From Desulfobacteraceae bacterium (lineage in GTDB: Bacteria; Desulfobacterota; Desulfobacteria; Desulfobacterales; Desulfosalsimonadaceae): 6,946 bases of DNA. A program made the position numbers and the translations under genes. The first letter of the stretch is position 1. Every line of letters starts with the position of its first letter. Positions 1 through 6,329 of the stretch are shown here, one piece after another. The notes below the pieces were generated by a model. That model was not told the DNA's origin and searched no databases. It worked only from the letters and a program-made list of their open reading frames with translations. The DNA lies in assembly GCA_007131845.1 (NCBI GenBank), contig SLPT01000034.1, positions 1 to 6,946 on the forward strand. Reading direction: 5' to 3'.

Positions 1-1
1 C

Positions 2-616
2 TGTGGTCCGGACGATATCGTTACCCCGGTTTCCAAAGAAGACGAGATGATGCGTCAGAGCGTCGGCGGACGCGAAGCACAGCCTTATCCGGCTCCCAAG
101 TCACGATATGGTCCGGGAGACTGGTATCACTATTTATTTAAAGGAAAAGAAAAACAGTATTTCTACAACCATATTCCGGCCCGGAAGCTTAAACGTCGCC
201 TGGAGCCGGATATCTGGAAGAACTACTACCGATTTTGCGTTGTCCGCAACCCCTGGGACCGGGTGATCTCCCAATATTACTGGCGCTTTCGGCATATTCC
301 CGAAGAAAGGCGCCCCTCTCTGGATGAATTTCTGTCCTCACGGCACGTCCGTTCTTTGCAGCGCAAAGGATACGGACTCTACACCATCCGGGGCAAGGTC
401 GAGGTTGATTCTATCTGCCGCTATGAGAGACTGGCCGAAGATCTGGAAACCGTGCGTCGTCGGATCGGTCTTCCCGGACCCCTGATCCTCCCCAAGGCCA
501 AATCCGGGCACCGCAAGGAGAAACGCCATTATCGGGATTTTTTTACCGCCAGGCAACGGGATCGCGTAGCTGATATTTTTGCTGATGAAATCCGGCTTAC
601 GGGATATACTTTTTAG
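2..616 (+). CDS. Sulfotransferase family protein, 3' part (5' end outside window)
   Basis: The frame is open from the left edge to TAG at 614-616, giving 204 visible residues, so the gene starts upstream of the window and Met at 47 is internal. The product is a PAPS-dependent sulfotransferase that would move sulfate to a hydroxyl or amine of a glycan. The key signature is FCVVRNPWDRVISQYYWRF (RNPWDR at 245-262). It matches the 3'-phosphate-binding motif of the Sulfotransfer_2 class, in which the Arg and the later Ser bind PAPS. The proximal stretch CGPDDIVTP...SKEDE also resembles bacterial members of this class. The 5'-phosphosulfate loop should lie upstream and cannot be checked. The gene converges on the glycosyltransferase at 613-1482 and their stop codons overlap by 4 bp. 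Context suggests decoration of the polysaccharide made by the neighbouring genes. Family assignment is firm; the acceptor is unknown. Confidence 0.87.
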   Translation, partial: CGPDDIVTPVSKEDEMMRQSVGGREAQPYPAPKSRYGPGDWYHYLFKGKEKQYFYNHIPARKLKRRLEPDIWKNYYRFCVVRNPWDRVISQYYWRFRHIPEERRPSLDEFLSSRHVRSLQRKGYGLYTIRGKVEVDSICRYERLAEDLETVRRRIGLPGPLILPKAKSGHRKEKRHYRDFFTARQRDRVADIFADEIRLTGYTF

Positions 617-1482
617 TTTTGCCCATCCTTTGCAGTTTCTTGTAATTCGCTTCTATCCGCTTGATATTTTGGCAACTGAGAAATGCCGTACAACGTGCGG
701 ACAACGCCGTTGCGCTCATTGGCCCGGCGCAGGTTCTTATTTGCCCGAACCTGCTCAGGGTCCTGATAACCCCGTTTATGGTCCAGATGGATGACAACTG
801 CATTGTAGCGTACATGCCTGGCCCGGATGCCGGCATTTGCCAGCCGGACACCGAACTCCCGGTCCAGGCCGCCCCAGGGCATACGTTCGTCAAACCCGTT
901 GATCATGAGAATATCCTTCAGCCAGGCTGAGCCGTTGGACCCCTTGAACGTGCATCGGGTGGGCGTGAGCCTGTTCAAAAATCGCGCCATTTTCGGCCCT
1001 GCCGTTAACTTGGTGTTTTTCCGGTTTTTCTTCAATCCATGGGCCTTAAGCCATTTCAGATCAAAACACCGCCCCGCCAGGATATCTTCTTTTGTGATGG
1101 CCATGCTGGTCGACATAGGCAGTTTTTGATAACCCCCTGACAGGAAGCAGCCGGCTTCAGCCTCCCGGGCATGGACAGTCAGAAAATCGTCCCGAGGAAT
1201 ACAGTCGCCATCCGAAAAAACCACATAATCGGCTTCGGCGGCCAGAATCGACTTGTTTAGAATCCGGCATTTCCGAAAGCCTTTGTCTTCCTGCCGGATA
1301 TGTTTGATATTCAGACCGGTCTGATCGCGTATGGATACGATGCATTGTCTGGTTTCATCGCTTGAACCATCATCGCCGATGATCAGCTCAAAGTCCCGGT
1401 GGCGCTGGACGCTGTAGCCCCAGAGTACTTTTTCCAGCCATTCCGGGGCGTTGTAAGTGGATATAATGACAGAGAGTTTCAT
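613..1482 (-). CDS. GT2-type glycosyltransferase with GT7-like C-terminal region
   Basis: This 289-residue protein has a GT-A fold. The N-terminus (VIISTYNAPEWLEKVL, residues 5-20) and GDDGSSDET (36-44) are the nucleotide-sugar-binding elements of family 2. FSDGDC (89-94) holds the DXD-like metal/UDP-sugar motif. NGFDERMPWGGLDREFGVRL (195-214) is the acceptor/catalytic block typical of the galactosyltransferase-like (GT7 C-terminal) region found in this fused family. There is no signal peptide or membrane segment, so it is probably a cytosolic enzyme working at the inner membrane. It would add one sugar to a lipid-linked oligosaccharide or to LPS core. It lies 65 bp downstream of the sulfotransferase at 1548-2267 on the same strand and is the last gene of the leftward cluster. 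The Shine-Dalgarno is weak (GAAAAG just before ATG), but the start gives the canonical N-terminus. Donor sugar and linkage cannot be read from the sequence. Confidence 0.9.
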   Translation of the reverse strand: MKLSVIISTYNAPEWLEKVLWGYSVQRHRDFELIIGDDGSSDETRQCIVSIRDQTGLNIKHIRQEDKGFRKCRILNKSILAAEADYVVFSDGDCIPRDDFLTVHAREAEAGCFLSGGYQKLPMSTSMAITKEDILAGRCFDLKWLKAHGLKKNRKNTKLTAGPKMARFLNRLTPTRCTFKGSNGSAWLKDILMINGFDERMPWGGLDREFGVRLANAGIRARHVRYNAVVIHLDHKRGYQDPEQVRANKNLRRANERNGVVRTLYGISQLPKYQADRSELQETAKDGQN

Positions 1483-1547
1483 GCTTTTCAGTTTCGGTAT
1501 ACGCTTAAGTTAATTCAGCGGAATTGTAATCCTGATACGGATCCGGC

Positions 1548-2267
1548 TCATAGCGGCAGTCGGTCAGGGTAATTAAACAGTGTGAAATCATCCTGATAAA
1601 GAAAGCGTACCATCTCAGCGCTTTCAGCGTCATAATAGGCTGATAATTTTGTGCTCGCACCTGTGGCATTGGCCAAAAACGATTTGAAATGCTCCTGCGG
1701 AGGGGATCCCTGCACTTTTTCTTCTATCAGGGGTAGAACGCTATCAAGGGATTCGACTTTTCCAATAAGGTCAAACTGATCAAGCGGTAAAAGCAGTAAG
1801 GCGCTTTGCGGTGCCCAATGTCCGTTGGAGTAAAGCTTGCCATTTTTTAATGATTGAAGAAATTCCCGGAAGGATGTTCTCCGATTGTCCCGCAGGGCGC
1901 GCCGCTCCACCTTGTCGAGATATGCGGACAGCGTTCTGGTATATGGGTTTCGAACCACTGTGAATGTAAACAGCGAGGGAATCTTTTCGACTTCCCGGCC
2001 GGATAATTGGGAAGGCGTCCTGAATAGTTTTTTGGCCTCTTTGGAGGGAATCCCTTGTCCGCATTTAATTCGCGCCAGTGTGGTTACAACAGTGGAATTG
2101 GCGGCCTTGGGGATCCGATTACAGAAAAAGCCCAGTTCCAAATCAACGCAGCCGCGGGAATCGGCGCTGCTGATCGAAACGCTTCCCTTGAACGGGTATT
2201 GCCTGTAGAAGGGAGTAAATGGAATCGTTATCCGGTTTCTGATAAATTTACCGAGTATTCTGTTCAT
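1548..2267 (-). CDS. Sulfotransferase family protein (carbohydrate sulfotransferase-like)
   Basis: This complete 239-residue protein has both PAPS-binding signatures. FFCNRIPKAANSTVV (47-61) is the 5'-phosphosulfate loop with the invariant Lys54 and the Ser58/Thr59 pair. FTVVRNPYTRTLSAYLDK (102-119) is the 3'-phosphate motif with Arg106 and Ser114. The length fits compact bacterial Sulfotransfer_2-type enzymes. It differs in sequence from the sulfotransferase at the left edge, so the two are not a recent duplication and probably sulfate different positions. There is no membrane segment. The start is ATG at 2265-2267 with AGGAAGG at 2283-2289, a rather long 15-nt spacing. It follows the ligase gene on the same strand, but a 150-bp mobile element now lies between them. 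Removing the element leaves about 42 bp, so the two genes were probably closely coupled in one operon. Confidence 0.87.
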   Translation of the reverse strand: MNRILGKFIRNRITIPFTPFYRQYPFKGSVSISSADSRGCVDLELGFFCNRIPKAANSTVVTTLARIKCGQGIPSKEAKKLFRTPSQLSGREVEKIPSLFTFTVVRNPYTRTLSAYLDKVERRALRDNRRTSFREFLQSLKNGKLYSNGHWAPQSALLLLPLDQFDLIGKVESLDSVLPLIEEKVQGSPPQEHFKSFLANATGASTKLSAYYDAESAEMVRFLYQDDFTLFNYPDRLPL

Positions 2268-2331
2268 AAATAATGATCAATTCCTTCCTGATGATTTCCA
2301 ACACAGGAATTATTGGTTTTCCAGGCCCGTT

Positions 2332-2493
2332 AATTTTGATGCGTTCGTAAAAAGTCGGGATCAGACGGCTTTGTAAAAAGTTCAAGATCAAGGCTTGCGC
2401 AATTTCGAAGAATGCAAAGTACTTAGCGTACATGAAATTCTGAGAAATTGCGCGTAACGCAGATATTGGACTTTTTACGAAGCCGTCAATTTT
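2332..2493. repeat. 6-bp target-site duplication (AATTTT) flanking copy A
   Basis: AATTTT at 2332-2337 and AATTTT at 2488-2493 directly abut the two ends of the 150-bp element. The sequence is AT-rich, so on its own the match is only moderately convincing. The second element copy has its own perfect 6-bp direct repeat at exactly the same boundaries with a different sequence, which makes a genuine duplication the best explanation. Confidence 0.75.
2338..2487 (-). mobile_element. 150-bp MITE-like element, copy A
   Basis: Non-coding 150-bp element read on the minus strand, about 90% identical over its full length to the copy at 6331-6480 (15 differences counted by eye, no gaps). It begins GACGGCTTCGTAAAAAGTCC (2487 down to 2468) and its far end is GATGCGTTCGTAAAAAGTC on the plus strand (2338-2356). 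These form terminal inverted repeats matching at 16 of 19 positions. A further inverted copy of the end lies inside (2364-2383). The interior carries a perfect 10-bp inverted pair, GCGCAATTTC (2397-2406) and GAAATTGCGC (2444-2453), so a transcript would fold into a long imperfect hairpin. Perfect 6-bp direct repeats AATTTT abut both ends. No transposase is encoded, so it is presumably moved in trans. It overlaps the end of the ligase gene and supplies that gene's stop codon. Confidence 0.87.
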
Positions 2494-3719
2494 TCATTTT
2501 CTAAACGTGAAAACCACACCAGCAATAAAGGCAACCAGCCAAACAGCCAGACAGCCTTTATAGATATTACCAGCGTATGAGAACCGGTCAAGGTAAGCAT
2601 AAAGACCAAAAACAGTAACATCAGCCTGCCGCTGGGCAGGATATCTCCCCGGCGGTAGGAAAGGGCACTTTTAAGAAGCAGGACAGCGATTACTGTCAGC
2701 AGTGCCAGACCAATAATGCCTGTTTCAACCAGCGTGCCCAGCCATAGATTATGCGCGTGCGTGACCGGCAGACCGGCAGGTTTCCATATCTCTTTTGCGG
2801 CCTGCAGCTGCGACGGATCGGTTCCTGCACCAAAACCAAAAAACCAGGATTTCGGTGGATAAGCAAGGTAGCCCTCCCAGATCTCCAGTCGATAGGACCA
2901 GCCCCGGAATAAAAGAAGATCTTTGTAATGGTCAATTCCATAAATCAAGGAGAGCAGGCCAGCCACCAGGCCGGATCCCCCCGCAAGCAGGGCCGCGGTT
3001 TTAAGTAAATTAATCCGGGTAAGGAGTCCATACATCAAAAACAGGAGAAAAAATACCAGGGCGATTATGGGGGCCCGGCTCTGGCTCATCAAAACGAACA
3101 TGGATACGGCAATTGTGGCCGGAACCATCAGCCAGACGCTGCCCTGGTCTTGCAGCGGTCGTTTTCTCATGAATATGAGACAGTATCCAATGGCAAGATA
3201 AATGATCAGAATGGAAGATGCCTGAATGGGATTGTGAAGTGCGCCCAGACCGGAGAGCCGGCCCTGAATCAAGCCGAAAGCCAATAAAGAAAAACCGCCG
3301 AAAGCCCCAAGCAAAGACAGCAGTATGAAAAATCGTCCCCACCAGCGAGGCGCTTTAAGAACACCAGGCAGCCACAGATAAAAGGCCATCAGACAGAAAA
3401 CAGTTTCCACCCCCCAACGAAAGGCGCGGAAATGATCACTCCAGGGGCCTGTTCCCACCACGAAGGTTGCAAGCGATGAATAAGCAACCAGGATGAAGGT
3501 TGTAATCAGCAAGGGATCCCGCCAGTTTATGCGGGACTGCCTGGTGAACAGTACCACCAGAATTGCCGGAATAACGATGATGTGGAAAAAAATTTTGTAT
3601 ATTTCCTGATGGGGGGCCAAAACACTCAGCAGCAGCCAGATCATAAAGAGTCGGGGCATGTAATGGCTGACCCTGGCCTTGAAATCATCCGTCCGGGTTG
3701 TTTTAACACTTTCTTGCAT
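2475..3719 (-). CDS. O-antigen ligase/polymerase family membrane protein (Wzy_C-like)
   Basis: This 414-residue polytopic inner-membrane protein has roughly ten to twelve hydrophobic segments (about 25-36, 43-59, 69-88, 105-120, 129-151, 168-184, 196-212, 217-232, 238-260, 322-349, 364-383, 386-403). A hydrophilic stretch at 261-320 forms the large periplasmic loop typical of the family. Its signature is FFGFGAGTD (293-301) followed by THAHNLWLGTLVETGIIGL (320-338), the conserved His-containing block of WaaL/Wzy-type enzymes. SRAPIIAL (214-221) and RLEIWEGYL (277-285) are also typical. It would join or polymerise undecaprenyl-linked glycans on the periplasmic face; ligase and polymerase cannot be told apart here. 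ATG at 3717-3719 has AGGA 8 nt upstream (3728-3731). The C-terminus is altered by copy A of the mobile element: the last codons ACG GCT TCG TAA lie inside the element. Removing it gives an original ending ENEKLTGLENQ-stop instead of ENEKLTAS-stop. Confidence 0.9.
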   Translation of the reverse strand: MQESVKTTRTDDFKARVSHYMPRLFMIWLLLSVLAPHQEIYKIFFHIIVIPAILVVLFTRQSRINWRDPLLITTFILVAYSSLATFVVGTGPWSDHFRAFRWGVETVFCLMAFYLWLPGVLKAPRWWGRFFILLSLLGAFGGFSLLAFGLIQGRLSGLGALHNPIQASSILIIYLAIGYCLIFMRKRPLQDQGSVWLMVPATIAVSMFVLMSQSRAPIIALVFFLLFLMYGLLTRINLLKTAALLAGGSGLVAGLLSLIYGIDHYKDLLLFRGWSYRLEIWEGYLAYPPKSWFFGFGAGTDPSQLQAAKEIWKPAGLPVTHAHNLWLGTLVETGIIGLALLTVIAVLLLKSALSYRRGDILPSGRLMLLFLVFMLTLTGSHTLVISIKAVWLFGWLPLLLVWFSRLENEKLTAS

Positions 3720-3848
3720 GATTTAATTCCTGCCGGATCAGCGGCGTTACATAACGTTTGAGATCAAGGCGCCTTGTTTCCCGGGGAAAGGCTGAAAAGT
3801 TAAATCTATATGAAGTTCCGGGGAGATGGAGCGCAACGTTTTATTTTA
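3720..3848 (-). repeat. Probable decayed copy of the 150-bp element filling the intergenic gap
   Basis: No gene fits in this 129-bp gap. Read on the plus strand it aligns with copy A. GGATCAG (3735-3741) is followed, after one missing base, by a 29-bp ungapped block (3742-3770) that matches copy A 2366-2394 at about 22 of 29 positions, including the exact 10-mer AGATCAAGGC. Weaker collinear matches follow: AAAGT (3796-3800), ATATGAAGTTC (3809-3818, versus ACATGAAATTC) and GCGC-AACG (3831-3838). The orientation is the same as copy A, with the GACGGC end towards the upstream gene's stop. The 12-bp palindrome CAAGGCGCCTTG (3765-3776) lies within it. The alignment was made by eye in AT-rich DNA, so the outer limits are uncertain. 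Confidence 0.5.
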
Positions 3849-4736
3849 TCAATAGCCACGAACTTTGGCCTGAAGCTTCCGTAAACCCATACGCAGCTTG
3901 TTTTTGCCGGTTATTCCCGTGTATCGTCCCTTAGAGACATGTTTGATCCTGTATACGCCGGGGATAGGTATTGGGCGCCCCGGGGAGCGGAGCAGCCAGC
4001 GAAAAGCCCTGTCCTCATGGGCCTTACACCAAGTGTCTGAGGGCGTCTGATAGAGCCGGATCGATCTGCAATACCCTACAGCCCGGCATACATCTCCATG
4101 AGCGATCTGGAGCGGTCCCGTCGCCCTTCCCGGATGCTGCGCGCTAAATGTTTCAGACGCAATATCCAGAACTTTGGGTTCGTCCGAACCTACCTGCAAC
4201 ATGGGGTTGTCTTCAGTAAGAAGGGTTGTGCATAGCTCCTCTTCGGGAAAGAGCAGTGCATCCCGACGGTGCTGGAGACAATCTGAAAGGGTGTCCAGAC
4301 AATTTTCCCTGAACATCAGGTCGCAATCGGTAAACCACACCCAGTCCGCTTTGGTCTGCAGAGCGGCCAGATTCCGGCCAATGCCGCGGCGAAACAATTT
4401 CTCACGGGGAAGCGGCCGCCAGTTCCAGGTAATGCCCGGCACTTCAATCGATCCAAAATAGTTGAGCAGCCGGGAAGTGTCCTTGTCTTCCGGGCAAAAG
4501 AAGACCGTCATGGTCACATCAATAGCGGTAGGTGGAAAATGAACCAAAGAACTCAACTGGTAGACCAGAAAATGGGAATAGTTCCAGCAATGGCTGACTA
4601 TTTCCAACTTCAGCACACCGGCCCGGGCGCTGCGCTCTTTTTCCATTGGCAAATCAGGCTCAAACCAACTGGCAGGAACCAAGCCTTTCGCCGCCAGCTT
4701 GAAAAAACCCAATAATAAAAAATTTCTGATATTCAT
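3849..4736 (-). CDS. GT-A fold glycosyltransferase (family 2-like)
   Basis: This 295-residue protein is probably a nucleotide-sugar glycosyltransferase. Seen directly: a start of the GT domain at LKLEIVSHCWNYSHFLVYQL (42-61), RRGIGRNLAAL (116-126) ahead of ADWVWFTDCDLMFR (130-143), whose Asp137-Cys-Asp139 is the DXD-like metal/donor motif, and HEDRAFRWLLR (240-250), an E-D pair like the catalytic-base region of GT-A enzymes. IKHVSKGRY (264-272) provides a late His. Residues 1-20 (NFLLLGFFKLAAKGLVPA) are moderately hydrophobic and may be a membrane-contact helix. I do not recognise a specific subfamily. The start is ATG at 4734-4736 without a clear Shine-Dalgarno; Met31 is an alternative that would still include the whole domain. 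It is the first gene of the leftward cluster, 129 bp ahead of the ligase. It presumably builds the same glycan; donor and acceptor are unknown. Confidence 0.8.
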   Translation of the reverse strand: MNIRNFLLLGFFKLAAKGLVPASWFEPDLPMEKERSARAGVLKLEIVSHCWNYSHFLVYQLSSLVHFPPTAIDVTMTVFFCPEDKDTSRLLNYFGSIEVPGITWNWRPLPREKLFRRGIGRNLAALQTKADWVWFTDCDLMFRENCLDTLSDCLQHRRDALLFPEEELCTTLLTEDNPMLQVGSDEPKVLDIASETFSAQHPGRATGPLQIAHGDVCRAVGYCRSIRLYQTPSDTWCKAHEDRAFRWLLRSPGRPIPIPGVYRIKHVSKGRYTGITGKNKLRMGLRKLQAKVRGY

Positions 4737-4792
4737 AACTACAATTACAATATAATGACGGCAAAACAGTAAGAAATTTGTAAGATATGCTG

Positions 4793-4846
4793 AAAAAAAA
4801 GAGAAGTCTCCCAGAATATCCTCTAAAGATTGAGGGCGGGACTTCT
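4793..4846 (-). terminator. Terminator-like hairpin on the minus strand
   Basis: Read on the minus strand, AGAAGTCCC (4846-4838) pairs with GG-A-GACTTCT (4811-4802) with one bulged base, enclosing a loop of about 26 nt. The second arm is followed by a C and then a run of eight T (4800-4793). That is a stem plus U-tract arrangement as in an intrinsic terminator. A small inner CCTC/GAGG pair (4820-4823 with 4832-4835) may shorten the loop. No leftward gene ends just to its right, so what it would terminate is unclear. It could end a small RNA or protect the glycan cluster from read-in. The stem is modest and the loop long. Confidence 0.35.
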
Positions 4847-4909
4847 TTTCAAATGTCCATAAAAAATATGAGTTATGTTACAGAACTACCATAGAAATCA
4901 AGTTTTTTT

Positions 4910-5002
4910 TACAGCTTCATAAAAGGTTTGATATCTGTACCTGAGCGCAGCCCCTAAGATTTCATGTACCCGCGTCCAACTGGTGTTTTGAAGATTGACA
5001 AC
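4910..5002 (+). repeat. Decayed partial copy of the 150-bp element (left part)
   Basis: Positions 4910-4937 match the first 28 bases of the intact element at 21 of 28 positions without gaps (ACaGCTTCaTAAAA, then ATATCTG). Collinear matches follow with single-base indels: GCGCA (4944-4949 region), AAGATTTCATGTAC (4956-4969, versus CAGAATTTCATGTAC) and, more weakly, TTTTGAAGATTGACAAC (4986-5002, versus CTTCGAAATTGCGCAAG). The right third of the element, with its inverted end copies, is not recognisable. The orientation is the same as copy B. It appears to be an old, truncated insertion. The perfect TTGACA hexamer at 4995-5000 falls inside it and need not be a promoter element. Confidence 0.6.
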
Positions 5003-5210
5003 TGTATAATAGCATGGCATATGGTTTGGTTATCAAAATAGTTTGCTCCTCAACGCACTATATAGCTTTTATGAATACAATATTGCTGGCTGACAGATAG
5101 TCTGATTTTTTGGCTCGGGTTGTACAGCAGCAACAACCGGACAGTAAAAGCCGCTCCGGAAAATATCCGCCTGAAGAGGCCTTGATACGTGTATGGAAAC
5201 CCGGGGGAAT

Positions 5211-6329
5211 ATGACAACGGTTGCCGAGATTATAAGGATTATTGATAGCATGGCGCCTGGAAGGCTGGCGGAGGGGTGGGATAATGCCGGGCTCCAATAC
5301 GGCGATCCGGGCCGGTCGGTTTCAACGGTCCTGATCGCGCTCGATCCCACCCGGAAAGCCATTGAAACCGCCTGTTCCGCCGGCGCACAGATGCTGGTAA
5401 CCCACCATCCACTGATCTTCAAACCCCTCACGCAGATTGATATCCGCACGGCCTCCGGATCGGTCATCGACCTTGCCGCACGAAACGACATTGCAGTATT
5501 TTGTGCCCACACCAACCTTGATTCGGCCGCCGGCGGCGTGAATGACGTTCTTGCCGAAATTGTCGGCATTGAATCCTTGAGCCCGTTATCTGTGGCTCTG
5601 GCCCCACAGAGGTACAATATCGTCGTTTTCGCACCGAAGCATGCTGCGGATTCGATCGTCGAAGCTGTTTCCGGAACTTCAGCAGGTACAATCGGTGAGT
5701 ATGAAGGCTGTGCCTTTTTCCAGGAAGGCAGGGGGCGGTTTGTCCCGGGGGATAGCAGCACCCCCCATACCGGCGAGCCCGGAAGGGTTTCAACGACCGA
5801 TGAAATCCGTATCGAGATGCCTGTGGCCGAAGGGGACCTGGACGATGTGATCCGGCGTATCCGGGAAATTCATCCCTACGAGACCATGGCCTGTGATATC
5901 GTGCCGCTGTACCGTGAAAAAACCGATGAGGGGCTTGGCCGCATCGGCCGCCTCCGCAGGGAGAACACGCTTGCCGGACTGGCCCGTGAGATACGTGAGA
6001 CAATGGGCCTTTCCTGCGTCAAAATTGCCGGTTCACCGGAAATGGTCGTTCGGACGGCTGCACTGTGCTCCGGCGGCGGAGGGGGAATGGTGGGTGATTT
6101 TCTGTCGTCCTCCGCAGATGTATACATCAGCGGCGACCTGAATCATCATGCCGCCTTAGACATTGCCGCAGCCGGAAAAGGGGTGATTGATATCGGGCAC
6201 TTTGCATCGGAGCGTCCAGTGGTGCCGGTTTTGTCCCGCCGGATCCGGGAAGCATGCGAAAAAAAGGGCTTTGCCGTTGAAGTCATCGCCTGGGAGGATG
6301 AGCCTGATCCTTTTTTATATATACAATAG
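5211..6329 (+). CDS. NIF3/YqfO-type dinuclear metal centre protein
   Basis: This 372-residue protein belongs to the NIF3 family (often annotated GTP cyclohydrolase 1 type 2 homolog). The family forms toroidal hexamers with a two-metal site; its physiological reaction is not settled. Metal-ligand signatures are present: VTHHPLIF (His65, His66), CAHTNLDSA (His100, Asp104) and the C-terminal GHFASE (His330, Glu334), preceded by SGDLNHHAALDIA. Residues about 130-235 (YNIVVFAPK to HPYETMACDIVPL) form the PII/CutA-like insert found in long YqfO-type members, so this is the long form. I prefer ATG at 5211 because MTTVAEIIRIID matches the usual family N-terminus. ATG at 5193 would add six residues and has GAAGAGG 13 nt upstream (5173-5179), so it is a real alternative. 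The TAG stop (6327-6329) lies inside the 6-bp duplication made by mobile-element copy B. The downstream COG1579-type gene is a recurrent neighbour as I recall it. Confidence 0.92.
   Translation: MTTVAEIIRIIDSMAPGRLAEGWDNAGLQYGDPGRSVSTVLIALDPTRKAIETACSAGAQMLVTHHPLIFKPLTQIDIRTASGSVIDLAARNDIAVFCAHTNLDSAAGGVNDVLAEIVGIESLSPLSVALAPQRYNIVVFAPKHAADSIVEAVSGTSAGTIGEYEGCAFFQEGRGRFVPGDSSTPHTGEPGRVSTTDEIRIEMPVAEGDLDDVIRRIREIHPYETMACDIVPLYREKTDEGLGRIGRLRRENTLAGLAREIRETMGLSCVKIAGSPEMVVRTAALCSGGGGGMVGDFLSSSADVYISGDLNHHAALDIAAAGKGVIDIGHFASERPVVPVLSRRIREACEKKGFAVEVIAWEDEPDPFLYIQ

Larger units (their letters stand above)
4737..5210. other. Divergent intergenic region without a supported gene
   Basis: About 470 bp separate the leftward glycan cluster from the rightward NIF3 gene, and no reading frame looks coding. 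It should hold promoters for both directions. AATATA at 4749-4754 (TATATT on the minus strand) could be a -10 box for the glycosyltransferase, with no good -35. On the plus strand TTGACA (4995-5000) and TATAAT (5005-5010) are individually perfect but only 4 bp apart, so they cannot form one sigma-70 promoter. TTGACA paired with CATATG (5018-5023) has a 17-bp spacer but a poor -10. The region also contains a minus-strand terminator-like hairpin (4793-4846) and a decayed mobile-element copy (about 4910-5002). Nothing recognisable was seen in 5040-5190. Confidence 0.5.

Noticed and set aside
1538..1545. CGGATCCG palindrome in the sulfotransferase/GT2 gap as an operator
   Set aside because: An 8-bp palindrome is expected by chance at this frequency and there is no second site or flanking symmetry.
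2248..2433. A 61-codon minus-strand reading frame beginning MYAKYFAFFEIAQALI
   Set aside because: Its first half is simply the interior of mobile-element copy A read through, and it runs into the start of the sulfotransferase gene in another frame. It has no ribosome site and no coding character. Similar translations of such repeats are common false annotations.
2338..2487. Interpreting the repeats as a CRISPR array or riboswitch
   Set aside because: Only two intact copies exist, about 4 kb apart and inverted. They have target-site duplications and terminal inverted repeats, and no regular spacers or aptamer-like conserved core were seen.
4995..5010. Perfect TTGACA and TATAAT hexamers close together, as for a sigma-70 promoter
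   Set aside because: They are separated by only 4 bp, whereas a functional pair needs about 17. TTGACA also falls within the decayed element copy.
5069..5761. A 230-codon minus-strand frame opposite the NIF3 gene
   Set aside because: It lies antisense to a strongly recognisable NIF3 protein, resembles no family and is Ser/Ala/Thr-rich, as expected for a frame shadow in a GC-rich gene.
5464..6003. A 179-codon minus-strand frame within the NIF3 gene
   Set aside because: It is rich in Arg, Cys, Gly and Pro, lies wholly antisense to conserved coding sequence and has no family signature.
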